NCBI GenBank assembly: GCA_963726615.1
Contig: CAVSCX010000011.1
Coordinates: 496,001-560,000, forward strand
Length of the DNA: 64,000 nucleotides
Reading direction: 5' to 3'
DNA from: CAWDZK01 sp963726615
Lineage (GTDB): Bacteria; Actinomycetota; Actinomycetes; JACCUZ01
Both the position numbers and the translations under genes were made by a program. Every line of letters begins with the position of its first letter. The first letter of the stretch is position 1. Positions 41,058 through 50,222 of this stretch are shown here, piece by piece. The notes beneath the pieces were generated by a model. The model did no database searches. It was not told the origin of the DNA and was given only the letters and a program-made list of their open reading frames with translations.

Positions 41058-42502
41058 GCCCGCCATTGTCGCAGCACCTCGGCGGCCGCCTGCTGGCCGG
41101 ATGCCACGCAGGCAGGCACGCCGAGCCCGTCGTACTGGGCCCCGGCTACGGCAAGGTGCGGAAGGGTCGCGACGGCCGCCCGGACCCGGTCCACCCGGCC
41201 GCGGTGGCCGACGGTGTACTGCGGCAGGCCGCCGCCCCAGCGGGTGACGCGGGCGTCGACCGGCGGGTCCGTGACACCGAGGGCGTCGGTGAGGTCGGCG
41301 AGGACCAGGTCGACCAGGTCCGCGTCGTCACGCTGGAGCACGGCCTCCTCCCCCAGCCGGCCGACCGACGCGCGGACCAGCACCAGGCCGGGTGCCCGCT
41401 CGGCGTACCAGCCCCACTTCGTCGAGCTGAAGGTCACCGCCTTGACCGACCGGCCGTCCACCGGTGGCACGAGGAAGCCCGAGCCGCTGGGCGGCCGGGG
41501 GAAGGCCGTGGCCGGGAATGCCAGGGCCACCACGGCCATCGACGCGTAGCGGACCTGCGCCAGGTCCGAGGCCGCGGCGGCGGCGTGCGGTCGCAGCAGC
41601 CTTGCCGCGGGCGCCGCCGGCACGGCGAGCACGACGGCGTCGGCGTCGACGAGCTCGGTGCTGCGGGTCGGCCCCACCAGGAGCCGCCAGCCGTCCGGGG
41701 TGCGATGCAGCTCGCGCACCGTCGCCCCCGTGCGGACCTCTGCGCCGGAGAGCCCGGCCACCGCCGCCGGCAGCCGCCCGACCCCGCCGCGGGGGGCGCC
41801 GAAGACTGCCGCGCCGGCGCCCGGGCGCGCGTCGGCCTCGGCCCGGCTGGCCCGCGCGGCGGCGACGAGCGAGCGGTGCCGACGGGCGAACGCCGCCAGC
41901 TGCGGCACCGTCGCCTCCAGGGACAGCTCGTCGGCGCGACCGGCGTAGACGCCGCCGAGCAGGGGCTCCACCACCCGGTCGACGACCGCCCGCCCGACCC
42001 GCGCGGCGACGTAGCGCCCGACAGCGACGTCGTCGCCGTACGCCGTGCGCGGGAGCCACGAGTCGACCGGCACCCGGGCCAGCTCGCGGGCGGTGAGCAG
42101 CCCGGTGGCGGCGAGCGCCCGCAGGTCGCTCGGGACCCCCATGACAGTCGCCCGGGGCAGGGGGGACATCTCGCCCCGGCTCCACACCGCGGCCGAGGTC
42201 GTCGCGGCATCCTCGAGGTCCGGGCCGAGCCCGGCCGCCCGCGCCAGGGCGACCGCCTCGGGGCGACGGAGCAGCAGGGACTCGGCGCCCTCGTCGACCG
42301 GCACGCCCGCCAGCTCGCTCACGCGCAGCTTGCCGCCCACCTGGCCGGAGGCCTCGAGCACAGTCACCCGGACCCGGAGCGGGCGCGGACCGCTGCGCGC
42401 GCCCTCGCGCAGCGCTGCCGCCGCGGCCAGGCCGGCGATGCCGCCGCCGACGACGACGACGTGGCGCGGCTCGGCGGACGGGTCCGCACCGGCGTCGGGC
42501 AC
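41054..42502 (-). CDS. hemY: Coproporphyrinogen III/protoporphyrinogen oxidase (HemY/CgoX)
   Basis: A 482-residue FAD enzyme oxidising coproporphyrinogen III to coproporphyrin III. The FAD motif RHVVVVGGGIAGLAAAAAL is followed by VLEASGQVGGKLR; LPRATVMGVPSDLRAL, VDRVVEPLLGGVYAG and the C-terminal HLAVAGAQYDGLGVPACVASG are typical. The GTG at 42502 is used because the frame upstream is low complexity. The gene is coupled to hemQ by an ATGA overlap. HemE, which makes its substrate, is encoded 1.2 kb upstream on the same strand. Confidence 0.92.
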   Translation of the reverse strand: MPDAGADPSAEPRHVVVVGGGIAGLAAAAALREGARSGPRPLRVRVTVLEASGQVGGKLRVSELAGVPVDEGAESLLLRRPEAVALARAAGLGPDLEDAATTSAAVWSRGEMSPLPRATVMGVPSDLRALAATGLLTARELARVPVDSWLPRTAYGDDVAVGRYVAARVGRAVVDRVVEPLLGGVYAGRADELSLEATVPQLAAFARRHRSLVAAARASRAEADARPGAGAAVFGAPRGGVGRLPAAVAGLSGAEVRTGATVRELHRTPDGWRLLVGPTRSTELVDADAVVLAVPAAPAARLLRPHAAAAASDLAQVRYASMAVVALAFPATAFPRPPSGSGFLVPPVDGRSVKAVTFSSTKWGWYAERAPGLVLVRASVGRLGEEAVLQRDDADLVDLVLADLTDALGVTDPPVDARVTRWGGGLPQYTVGHRGRVDRVRAAVATLPHLAVAGAQYDGLGVPACVASGQQAAAEVLRQWRA

Positions 42503-42640
42503 CCGCCAACCCTGGCAGATGCGCCTACACCGCACGACCGCGGCCGGACCCCTGACCGATCCGGGACCGGGCGACGCGGAACCGCCGGAGGCCCGGGTGC
42601 GTCGCACGTCAGTCCAGACCGGATCCCCTGGGGGTACGCC

Positions 42641-43639
42641 ATGAACGGATCGCTCACGACCCGACCTGCCCGCACGCGTGTCGCCGCGGCCGCCGGCGCA
42701 CTGCTGCTCGGCGGGACCCTGGCCGCGTGCGGGGGCGGTGCCGGCGAGAGCGCCTCCACCGCGGGCTCGGGCAGCTCCGGTGCCTCCCGGTCCGGGGCCG
42801 ACGCCGGCGGCGAGGTCGGCACGCCCGCCCCGGCCACCGGGCCCGGCGACGGCTCCGAGCTCTCCGCCGACGGGGCGAAGGATGCGGTGCAGCGGTCGTC
42901 GACAGCGGCCCGGGTGCTGCCCAGCGACAGGGACGTCGTGTACACCGGCTCGATCTCGGTGCGGGTCACGGACATCCGCCGGGCGACCGACAGGGTCGAG
43001 TCGCTGACGCTCGGAGTCGACGGCGTCGTCTTCGCCGAGGAGACCTCGACCGACCCCCGACACCCGCAGTACGGCGATGCCACGCTGACGATCCGGGTGC
43101 CGCCCACCGCGTTCGGGCCGACGCTCGACGCGGTCGGGCGCCTGGGCAGGGAGCGGGACCGGCAGCGCAGCGCGGAGGACGTGACGACACAGGTCACCGA
43201 CGTCGCCAGCCGCCTGCGGACCCAGCAGCGCAGCGTCGACCGGGTACGGGTGCTGCTCGCCCGGGCGAAGACGATCGGCGAGGTCGTGCAGGTCGAGTCC
43301 GAGCTGTCCCGCCGGGAGGCCGACCTCGAGTCGCTCGAGGCGCAGCTGAAGCGGCTCGACGACCTCACGTCGCTGGCCACGATCGAGGTGCACCTGTTCT
43401 CCCCGCAGCCGGCGACAGCCGTGCAGCCGCCCGAGGACGACGCGGACCTCGGCTTCCTGTCCGGCCTGCGCAGTGGCTGGGACGCGTTCGTCGCGATCGT
43501 CCTGGTGGCGCTGACCGTCATCGGTGCGCTGGTCCCGTTCCTGGTGGCGGCGGGGCTGGTCGGCGTCCCGGCGCTGGTGGTGTGGCGGGCCCGCCACCGG
43601 ACCCCGACGGCTCCCCCGCCCGCGGCAGCCGATGCCTGA
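42641..43639 (+). CDS. DUF4349 lipoprotein with C-terminal membrane helix
   Basis: A 332-residue envelope protein. The N-terminus is a lipoprotein signal with lipobox GTLAAC near residue 30, then a Ser/Gly/Ala-rich linker. The core (VVYTGSISVRVTDIRRATDR, GVDGVVFAEE, ATLTIRVPPTAF) and the long coiled helix from 'TQVTDVASRLRTQQRSVDRV' to 'EAQLKRLDDLTSLATIEV' match DUF4349. A final hydrophobic helix (AIVLVALTVIGALVPFLVA) and a short basic tail follow. Function unknown. It interrupts the heme genes, which lie on the other strand. Confidence 0.88.
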   Translation: MNGSLTTRPARTRVAAAAGALLLGGTLAACGGGAGESASTAGSGSSGASRSGADAGGEVGTPAPATGPGDGSELSADGAKDAVQRSSTAARVLPSDRDVVYTGSISVRVTDIRRATDRVESLTLGVDGVVFAEETSTDPRHPQYGDATLTIRVPPTAFGPTLDAVGRLGRERDRQRSAEDVTTQVTDVASRLRTQQRSVDRVRVLLARAKTIGEVVQVESELSRREADLESLEAQLKRLDDLTSLATIEVHLFSPQPATAVQPPEDDADLGFLSGLRSGWDAFVAIVLVALTVIGALVPFLVAAGLVGVPALVVWRARHRTPTAPPPAAADA

Positions 43640-43663
43640 GCCGGGCAACGGGCGGCCTGGCGG

Positions 43664-44713
43664 CTAGCGCGCCGACTCGGCGTGCACCAGGTCGACGACG
43701 CGGGTGAGCACGTCCGGGTCCGTCTCGGGGATCACGCCGTGGCCCAGGTTGAAGACGTGCCCCCGGGCCGCGCGTCCGGCCGCGAGCACGGCGCGGGTCC
43801 GGTCGGCGACGACCTCCCAGGGGGCGAAGACGAGCGCCGGGTCGAGGTTGCCCTGCAGGGAGCGGTCCGGTCCGACCCGTCGCCCCGCCTCGTCGAGGGG
43901 CACCCGGAAGTCGACGCCGACCACCTCCGCCCCCGCCTCGCCCATCAGCCCCAGCAGCTCGCCCGTGCCCACGCCGAAGTGGATCCGGGGCACGCCGAGA
44001 TCCCCCACCTGGGCGAGCACGGACGCGGAGTGCGGCATGACGTGGGCCTGGTAGTCCGCGGCCGGCAGCGCCCCCACCCACGAGTCGAACAGCTGCACGG
44101 CGCTGGCGCCGGCCCCCACCTGCACCCGCAGGAAGGACGCCGTCACCTGCGTCAGGACCGCCATCAGGTCCGCCCACAGCCCGGGGTCGCCGTACATGAG
44201 GGACTTGGTGTGCTCGTGGTTGCGCGACGGCCCGCCCTCCACCAGGTAGGAGGCCAGGGTGAACGGCGCACCGGCGAAGCCGATCAGGGGCGTGCCGGCC
44301 AGCTCGGCCGCGAGCAGCCGGACCGCTTCGGCCACCGGCGCGACGTCACCGGGCTCCAGCTCCCGCAGCTGGGCCAGGTCGGCCCGGGAGCGGATCGGGC
44401 GCGCCACCACCGGGCCGACGCCGGGAACGATGTCCAGGTCGACACCGACGGCCTTCAGAGGCACCACGATGTCGCTGAAGAGGATCGCGGCGTCGGTGCC
44501 GTGCCGCCGCACTGGCTGCAGCGTGATCTCGGCGACGAGGTCGGGCCGGGCGCAGGCCTCGAGCATCGGGATGCCCTCGCGGACCCGGCGGTACTCCGGC
44601 AGCGACCGCCCGGCCTGCCGCATGAACCAGACCGGCGTGTGCGGGACCGGCTCGCCCCGGCAGGCGCGCAGGAACGGGGACCCGGCCAGGTCGGGGTGGG
44701 GGCTGATCACCAC
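43664..44713 (-). CDS. hemE: Uroporphyrinogen decarboxylase
   Basis: A 349-residue enzyme converting uroporphyrinogen III to coproporphyrinogen III. VWFMRQAGRSLPEYR is the N-terminal signature with the substrate-binding arginine; ILFSDIVVPLKAVGVDL contains the catalytic aspartate; GFAGAPFTLASYLVEGG and FNLGHGVIPETDPD are standard. The start overlaps the stop of the EamA gene by seven bases. With hemY and hemQ it supplies the coproporphyrin-dependent heme branch. Confidence 0.95.
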   Translation of the reverse strand: MVISPHPDLAGSPFLRACRGEPVPHTPVWFMRQAGRSLPEYRRVREGIPMLEACARPDLVAEITLQPVRRHGTDAAILFSDIVVPLKAVGVDLDIVPGVGPVVARPIRSRADLAQLRELEPGDVAPVAEAVRLLAAELAGTPLIGFAGAPFTLASYLVEGGPSRNHEHTKSLMYGDPGLWADLMAVLTQVTASFLRVQVGAGASAVQLFDSWVGALPAADYQAHVMPHSASVLAQVGDLGVPRIHFGVGTGELLGLMGEAGAEVVGVDFRVPLDEAGRRVGPDRSLQGNLDPALVFAPWEVVADRTRAVLAAGRAARGHVFNLGHGVIPETDPDVLTRVVDLVHAESAR

Positions 44714-45567
44714 GGGATCCTTTCACCGGCCGCGATCAGCACGACGCCGGCGAGTGCCAGCACGACCCCGGCGCTCTGCAGCCGCCCGAGGCGTTCGTGC
44801 TGCAGAACCCGTGCCAGCAGCACGGTGACGACCGGGTAGAGCGAGCCGAGAACGGCGACCACCGCGATCTCGTCCCTCCGGCTGGCCAGCCCGAACGTCA
44901 GGTTGGCGGCCAGGTCGCCGACCCCCACGAGCGCGACCAGGCCCAGCGTGCGCGGCCCGAGCCGGAGCTGCGAGCGTGGGAACCCGCGCGCGAGGGCGAC
45001 GACGAGCGCGAGCGTCAGCAGGCCGACCGAGGTGGCACGCATCGTCACCAGGGTCATCAGCGTGCTGGACCGGCTGCCCTTCGCGATCGCGAGCAGCGCC
45101 ACTCCGAACCCCACGGCGGCCACCGCGGCGAGCAGCACCGGTCTGGCGCCGGCCCGGCCGGACAGCTCCGGCCCGCTGGCCATGACCACGCCGACGATCG
45201 CGACGACGATCCCGGCGAGCTGGGCCGCCGCGGGCCGGTTGCCCTCCGCCAGGCCGACGACCACCGGGACCACCACCCCGAGGGCCGCGATCGGCGACAC
45301 GACGCCCATCGTCCCGGCGGCCAGCGCGGCGTAGAAGCTGACCAGCCCGACGACACCGGCCAGTCCGGCCAGCACCGCCCAGGGCAGGTAGCCGCGGTCG
45401 TCACCGAACGCGTCCGCCGCGACCGCGACCACGAGGACCGTCAGCAGCCCGGCGGCCTGGGACACGCCGACGACCAAGGACGCCGGCCGCCGACGCGACA
45501 GGGTGCCGCCCAGGAAGTCGGCCGAGCCCCAGAGCAGGCTCGAGACCAGGGCAAGGACGGCGGCCAC
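44707..45567 (-). CDS. EamA/DMT-family transporter
   Basis: A 286-residue membrane protein with ten predicted helices in two repeats. Each ends in a family-type motif: GVVSPIAALGVVVPVVVGLAEG in the first half and AVLGSLYPVVTVLLARVLQHER in the second. ASLVVGVSQAAGLLTVLVVA and LAGVVLIAAGERIPW flank them. These carriers move small metabolites, often amino acids or drugs; the substrate cannot be told. The end overlaps hemE by seven bases, so they are co-transcribed. Confidence 0.9.
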   Translation of the reverse strand: MAAVLALVSSLLWGSADFLGGTLSRRRPASLVVGVSQAAGLLTVLVVAVAADAFGDDRGYLPWAVLAGLAGVVGLVSFYAALAAGTMGVVSPIAALGVVVPVVVGLAEGNRPAAAQLAGIVVAIVGVVMASGPELSGRAGARPVLLAAVAAVGFGVALLAIAKGSRSSTLMTLVTMRATSVGLLTLALVVALARGFPRSQLRLGPRTLGLVALVGVGDLAANLTFGLASRRDEIAVVAVLGSLYPVVTVLLARVLQHERLGRLQSAGVVLALAGVVLIAAGERIPW

Positions 45568-45686
45568 GCGGGGAGGCTAGACGGTGGCTCGCGCCGGCCG
45601 GGCGGGCCGTCCTGCCGACGCGCCGGTCGCGCGGGGTTGCGGCCCGCCTCCCGGGTGGCGGCCGGGCGCCGTCGTACGCTGCGGTC

Positions 45687-46283
45687 ATGGTCGCCCGGCG
45701 CGAGGTCGACGAGGTGCCGGAGGAGTTCTCCCGGGCCCTCGCAGAGCTGCGCGCCGCCCGGCCGCGCCCCGAGGTCGTGCTCGAGGAGACGCCGGCTCCG
45801 CAGCGGCTGGCACCGCACGCCGTCGCGCTGACCGCCGACGTGCTCGACACGCACGACCCGGAGGCCGAGCTGGGCACCGGCCGCCTCGTCCTGCTGCACG
45901 ACCCGGCCGGACACGAGGCCTGGCAGGGCACCTTCCGGGTCGTGACCTACGTGCGGGCCGAGCTCGAGCAGGAGATGGCCGCCGACCCCCTGCTGCCCGG
46001 CGTGGGCTGGGCCTGGCTGACCGAGGCGCTGGACGGCCACGGCGCCTCGTTCACCGCGGCCAGCGGCACCGTCACCAGGGTCGCGTCGGAGAGCTTCGGC
46101 GCGATCTCCGCCGAGCCCGCGTCCGCGCAGATCGAGATCCGGGCCTCCTGGACACCGCTGGACGACTCGTTCGGCGCCCACCTGCTCGGCTGGTGCGACC
46201 TGCTGTGCACCACCGCCGGGCTGCCGCCGGAGACACCGGGCGTCGTCACCCTGCCCACCAGGCGGCGCTCCACCCGGCCCTGA
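45687..46283 (+). CDS. DUF3000 protein
   Basis: A 198-residue cytoplasmic protein conserved in actinobacteria. PEEFSRALAELRAARPRPEV starts the domain, and VGWAWLTEALDGHGASFTAASGTVTR and EIRASWTPLDDSFGAHLLGWC contain its conserved residues. Its function is unknown. The position, divergent from hemE's neighbour and followed by a LuxR-type regulator and RNase D, is the same as in Streptomyces, which supports the assignment. Confidence 0.9.
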   Translation: MVARREVDEVPEEFSRALAELRAARPRPEVVLEETPAPQRLAPHAVALTADVLDTHDPEAELGTGRLVLLHDPAGHEAWQGTFRVVTYVRAELEQEMAADPLLPGVGWAWLTEALDGHGASFTAASGTVTRVASESFGAISAEPASAQIEIRASWTPLDDSFGAHLLGWCDLLCTTAGLPPETPGVVTLPTRRRSTRP

Positions 46284-46414
46284 ACGACGGGCCAACCCCT
46301 ACAGGTGCGCCCCGGACGGGCCGATGAGGGTGGGGACAGCCCAACGGCGCTGTCGACGCCCGAACCACCGTCCGACGCCGTCTCGACGTCGGTTGCACCT
46401 CGACGGGAGACCTG

Positions 46415-47065
46415 GTGACCGCACTGGTCGAACGCCACGGCAGCGCGGCCCCCGGCCCGCACCTCGGCCGGGCCGCCCGCTTCACCGCGATGGTGGTGGT
46501 GGCGAGCCCGTTCGTCCGCGAGACGCTGTGCCGCACGCTGCGCGGTCTCGGCGCCGCGGAGATCGTCGAGGCCGGCTCGCTGGCCGAGGCCCGCTCCCGC
46601 GCCCTGGGCACCGGAGCCCGGGACCTCGCCGTCGTCGACGGCACGCTGCCGGACGGCTCCGGCATCGCGCTGGTCCGCGAGCTGCGCGGCCTGGGCTGGA
46701 CCCGTGGCGTCGTGCTCTCCGCCACCGAGGACCCCTACACGGTCCGCGCCGCGCTGACCGCCGGTGTCCGTGCCTTCCTCGTGACCGCCTCCTCCGGCGG
46801 CCCCGCCGCCCGGGCCGGGGGCACACCCTCGATCCACCCGCGTCCGCGGGCCGCCCGGCTCACCGGCGCGGAGGCTCTCTCCGGCCGGGAGGTCGAGGTG
46901 CTCCAACTGGTGTCCGACGGCAGGTCCAACAAGGAGATCGGCGAGGCGCTCGGCCTCTCGGCGCTCACCGTGAAGTCGCACCTGGCGCGGATCGCGCGGA
47001 AGCTGGGCACCGGGGACCGGGCCGAGATGGTCGTCGTGGCCATGCGCGCCGGCGTCGTGGTCTGA
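46415..47065 (+). CDS. LuxR-family response regulator
   Basis: A 216-residue two-domain regulator. Residues about 25-140 form a receiver-like domain (VVVASPFVRETLCRTL) with the candidate phosphorylated Asp in LAVVDGTLPDGSGI. The two acidic residues normally at the start are replaced (VVASP), so phosphorylation is doubtful. The C-terminal domain is a LuxR helix-turn-helix: LSGREVEVLQLVSDGRSNKE and LTVKSHLARIARKL. No histidine kinase gene is adjacent. The GTG start at 46415 has GGGAGA upstream. Confidence 0.9.
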   Translation: MTALVERHGSAAPGPHLGRAARFTAMVVVASPFVRETLCRTLRGLGAAEIVEAGSLAEARSRALGTGARDLAVVDGTLPDGSGIALVRELRGLGWTRGVVLSATEDPYTVRAALTAGVRAFLVTASSGGPAARAGGTPSIHPRPRAARLTGAEALSGREVEVLQLVSDGRSNKEIGEALGLSALTVKSHLARIARKLGTGDRAEMVVVAMRAGVVV

Positions 47066-47147
47066 GCCTGCACCACCCTCTCGGCGCCGACGCGCGGCCG
47101 ACCTCCGGGTACGACGGGCGCGGACAGCCACGCCGTACCGTGGACGC

Positions 47148-48422
47148 GTGACCGCGACAGAGCCCGCCGAGCCGACAGTGGCCGCCGGTGACCCCCCCGC
47201 CGCGGTCCCGCTCACCGAGCCGCGCGACGGTGTCCCCACCCCGCTCACGACGCCCGACGAGCTGGCCCGGGTCGTCGCGGTCCTGGCCGACGGCCGCGGC
47301 CCGGTCGCCGTCGACGCCGAGCGGGCGTCGGGCTACCGCTACGGCCAGGCTGCCTACCTGGTCCAGCTCCGCCGCGCCGACATCGGGACCGTGCTCGTCG
47401 ACCCCCGCGAGCTGCCCGACCTCAGCGACCTCGGGGCGGCGATGTCCTCGGAGGAGTGGGTTCTGCACGCAGCGTCCCAGGACCTGCCCTGCCTGGCCGA
47501 GATCGGCATGCGGCCGACCCGGGTCTTCGACACCGAGCTGGCCGGTCGCCTGCTGGGCTACCCCAAGGTGGGCCTCGGCTCGATCGTCGAGGACGTCCTC
47601 GGGCTGACCCTGGAGAAGGGCCACTCGGCGGCCGACTGGTCGACCCGCCCGCTGCCGGAGCCGTGGCTGCGCTACGCCGCGCTCGACGTCGAGGTCCTGG
47701 TCGAGCTGCGCGACGCCCTCGCCGCCCAGCTGGACGAGCAGGGCAAGCGGGCCTGGGCCGAGGAGGAGTTCGCGGCCATCGTCGGGGCTCCCCCGCCGGC
47801 ACCGCGGGTCGACCCGTGGCGCCGGACGTCGGGCCTGCACCGGGTCCGCAAACGGCGACAGCTTGCTGTGGTGCGCAGCCTCTGGGAGCGCCGGGACGAG
47901 CTGGCCCGGGCACGGGACATCGCGCCCGGCCGGGTGGTGCCGGACAACGCCATCGTCGCCGCAGCCCTCGCCCAGCCACGCACCGAGGACGATCTGGTCG
48001 CCCTGCCCGTGTGGGGCGGCCGGTCGATGCGGCGGCAGACCGCGCAGTGGCTGCCCGCGATCCGCCGCGCCCTGGACCTGCCCGAGGCAGAGCTGCCGGA
48101 CCCCAAGACCCCGCACGAGGGCCCGCCGCCGGCCCGCTCCTGGCCGGAGCGGGAGCCGCTGGCCGCAGCCCGACTGGCTGCCGCGCGAGCCGCGGTCGGG
48201 TCGGTGGCCGAGCGGCTGGCCATGCCGGTGGAGAACCTGCTCGCACCGGACACCGTCCGGCGCCTGTGCTGGGCACCGCCGTCGGACGCCCCCGACGCCG
48301 CTGCTGTCGCGGACGTCCTGCGCGCCCACGGGGCCCGCAGCTGGCAGGTGGAGCTCACCGCCGCGCTGCTCGCCGACGCGGTGGCGAACGCCGGGGTGCC
48401 CGAACCCTCGCCCACTCCCTGA
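47148..48422 (+). CDS. rnd: Ribonuclease D-like 3'-5' exonuclease with HRDC domain
   Basis: A 424-residue DEDD exonuclease. The Exo motifs are VAVDAERASGYRYGQ (D and E), VLHAASQDLPCL and FDTELAGRLLG (the Exo II Asp), and WLRYAALDVEVLVELRDAL (Exo III with Y and D). An HRDC domain follows at about 225-305 (VVRSLWERRDELARARDIAP and VPDNAIVAAALAQP). It is likely involved in tRNA or stable RNA 3' trimming. The 5' neighbours DUF3000 and the LuxR regulator are its usual partners in this phylum. Confidence 0.93.
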   Translation: MTATEPAEPTVAAGDPPAAVPLTEPRDGVPTPLTTPDELARVVAVLADGRGPVAVDAERASGYRYGQAAYLVQLRRADIGTVLVDPRELPDLSDLGAAMSSEEWVLHAASQDLPCLAEIGMRPTRVFDTELAGRLLGYPKVGLGSIVEDVLGLTLEKGHSAADWSTRPLPEPWLRYAALDVEVLVELRDALAAQLDEQGKRAWAEEEFAAIVGAPPPAPRVDPWRRTSGLHRVRKRRQLAVVRSLWERRDELARARDIAPGRVVPDNAIVAAALAQPRTEDDLVALPVWGGRSMRRQTAQWLPAIRRALDLPEAELPDPKTPHEGPPPARSWPEREPLAAARLAAARAAVGSVAERLAMPVENLLAPDTVRRLCWAPPSDAPDAAAVADVLRAHGARSWQVELTAALLADAVANAGVPEPSPTP

Positions 48423-48506
48423 CCCCCACGCACCCGCGGCGCAGCACCCGCGGCTGCCGCTCCAGGATTCGGCAACACCGGTGTTGCGTTTCTCCGGCTC
48501 CATCTG

Positions 48507-48531
48507 TTTAGGTAAGCGTTGCCTTACCTGA
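48507..48531. promoter_or_regulatory. Probable IdeR/DtxR iron-box operator before the iron permease
   Basis: TTTAGGTAAGCGTTGCCTTA at 48507, continuing CCTGA, contains two overlapping half-matches to the 19-bp iron box, with inverted AGGTAAG/CTTACCT arms 48510-48516 and 48523-48529. By eye each offset site matches about 13 of 19 consensus bases. It lies 25 bases before the permease start. Iron-loaded IdeR/DmdR would repress; this is inferred. Confidence 0.65.
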
Positions 48532-48556
48532 GCAGACGCCGTCGAAGGGACCCCCG

Positions 48557-49417
48557 GTGCTCGCCAACTACCTGATCGGCCTGCGTGAGGGCCTGGAGGC
48601 CACCCTCGTCGTCAGCATCCTGGTGGCGTACCTGGTGAAGTCCGGGCACCGCGACCGGCTGAGGCCGATCTGGCTCGGCGTCGCCGCGGCGGTGGCCATC
48701 TCGCTGGCCTTCGGCGCCCTGCTGACCTTCACCTCCAACAGCATGGGCTTCCAGGCCCAGGAGCGCTTCGGCGGGGTGCTGTCGATCGTCGCCGTCGGGT
48801 TCGTGACCTGGATGATCTTCTGGATGCGCCGCACCGCGCGGTTCCTCAGGTCCGAGCTGCAGGGCAAGCTGGACGCCGCCCTGCTCATGGGCACCCTCGC
48901 CCTCACCGTCACCGCCTTCATCGCGGTGGCCCGCGAGGGCCTCGAGACCTCCCTGTTCCTCTGGGCCGCGGCGCAGTCGGCCGGCAACGGCGCCACCCCG
49001 CTCGTCGGAGCCACCCTGGGCATCCTGACCGCCGTCGTGCTCGGCTACCTGCTCTACCGGCGCGCGGTCACCATCAACCTGGCCCGGTTCTTCACCTGGA
49101 CCGGCGCTGCGCTGATCGTCGTCGCCGGCGGCGTCTTCGCCTACGGCGTGCACGACCTGCAGGAGGCCGGCGACCTGCCCGGCCTGGGCTCCCTCGCCTT
49201 CGACGTGTCCGGCGCCGTCCCGCCCGACAGCTGGTACGGCGCGCTGCTGAAGGGCACCCTCAACTTCTCCCCCGCCACGACCTGGCTCGAGGCCGCGGCC
49301 TGGCTGTTGTACGTGGTGCCCGTGATGGTGCTGTTCTTCCGCCCCGCGAAGGCACCCGCGCGTCCTGCCGCTGCGGCGCCGGCGACCACCACCACCCCCG
49401 CGACCAGCCCGCGCTGA
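48557..49417 (+). CDS. efeU: FTR1/EfeU-family iron permease
   Basis: A 286-residue membrane protein with seven helices. The two REGLE iron-binding motifs are at residues 10-14 and 126-130, the hallmark of FTR1/EfeU carriers that move oxidised iron. The C-terminal tail is Pro/Ala/Thr-rich. The GTG start at 48557 has GAAGGGA upstream. A probable iron-box operator is just upstream and a cupredoxin lipoprotein gene follows, as in efeUOB systems, but no efeB peroxidase gene is present. Confidence 0.94.
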   Translation: MLANYLIGLREGLEATLVVSILVAYLVKSGHRDRLRPIWLGVAAAVAISLAFGALLTFTSNSMGFQAQERFGGVLSIVAVGFVTWMIFWMRRTARFLRSELQGKLDAALLMGTLALTVTAFIAVAREGLETSLFLWAAAQSAGNGATPLVGATLGILTAVVLGYLLYRRAVTINLARFFTWTGAALIVVAGGVFAYGVHDLQEAGDLPGLGSLAFDVSGAVPPDSWYGALLKGTLNFSPATTWLEAAAWLLYVVPVMVLFFRPAKAPARPAAAAPATTTTPATSPR

Positions 49418-49483
49418 GGGCGCCACCGGGCACCGCCCGCCCGCCCTCCCCGACGTCCCGCCACCCAACCCCCGGAGTTCCGC

Positions 49484-50185
49484 ATGCCCGCGTCCGTTCC
49501 CGCCCTTGCCCTGGTGCTCGCCGCACCGCTGCTCGCCGCCGCTCTGGCCGGCTGCGGCGGGTCCGGCGCCTCGGGGGCCGAGGTGAGGGTCACCGCGGAC
49601 GACGACGCCTGCACCGTCGCCGACACCGAGCTCGACGCGGGCGCGGTGACCTTCGCCGTCACCAACGCAGGCTCGAAGGTCACCGAGGTCTACGTCTACG
49701 GCGAGAAGGACGGCGCGTTCACCACGGTGGTCAGTGAGGTCGAGAACATCGGCCCGGGCACGAGCCGGGACATGGACGTCGACCTCGACCCCGGGACCTA
49801 CGAGGTCGCCTGCAAGCCGGGGCAGAAGGGCGACGGGATCCGTCAGCGGGTGACCGTGACCGGCGACGGCGGCGGCAGCGGCTCGGACGCGTCCGAGGGC
49901 GGCTACGACCGCGAGATCGAGCTGACGGTCGACGGGGCCGGCCTCAGCGGGCTCGACCCCGCCACCGCCGACACCGGCGAGCGGATCGAGTTCAAGCTCG
50001 ACAACGAGACCGACGGGACCCGCACCCTCGAGGTGCTGGACCCGGCCGGCACTGTCGCTGCCGAGTTCGACGTCCCGGCCGGGGGCGACGGCGAGGTGGT
50101 CGTCGAGCTGGGGACCGCAGGTGGCTGGACCGTCAGGGTCGAGGGCGGCGTCTCGGACGTCGATCAGACGCTCACCGTCGGCTGA
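49484..50185 (+). CDS. EfeO-like cupredoxin lipoprotein lacking the M75 domain
   Basis: A 233-residue exported lipoprotein (lipobox LAGC, C24). Residues about 32-127 match the EfeO cupredoxin domain: C43 in DACTVADTELDAG, TEVYVYGEKDG, VSEVENIGPGTSR and the CKPGQKGDGIR loop with C110. The usual methionine after CKPG is Gln here. Instead of the M75/imelysin domain of EfeO, a Gly/Ser linker leads to a second beta-rich domain of about 90 residues (YDREIELTVDGAG). It probably delivers iron or copper-oxidised iron to the adjacent permease. Confidence 0.85.
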   Translation: MPASVPALALVLAAPLLAAALAGCGGSGASGAEVRVTADDDACTVADTELDAGAVTFAVTNAGSKVTEVYVYGEKDGAFTTVVSEVENIGPGTSRDMDVDLDPGTYEVACKPGQKGDGIRQRVTVTGDGGGSGSDASEGGYDREIELTVDGAGLSGLDPATADTGERIEFKLDNETDGTRTLEVLDPAGTVAAEFDVPAGGDGEVVVELGTAGGWTVRVEGGVSDVDQTLTVG

Positions 50186-50222
50186 GCGCCTCCCCGCGGC
50201 TCCGCGTCGCTAGCCTCCGACC

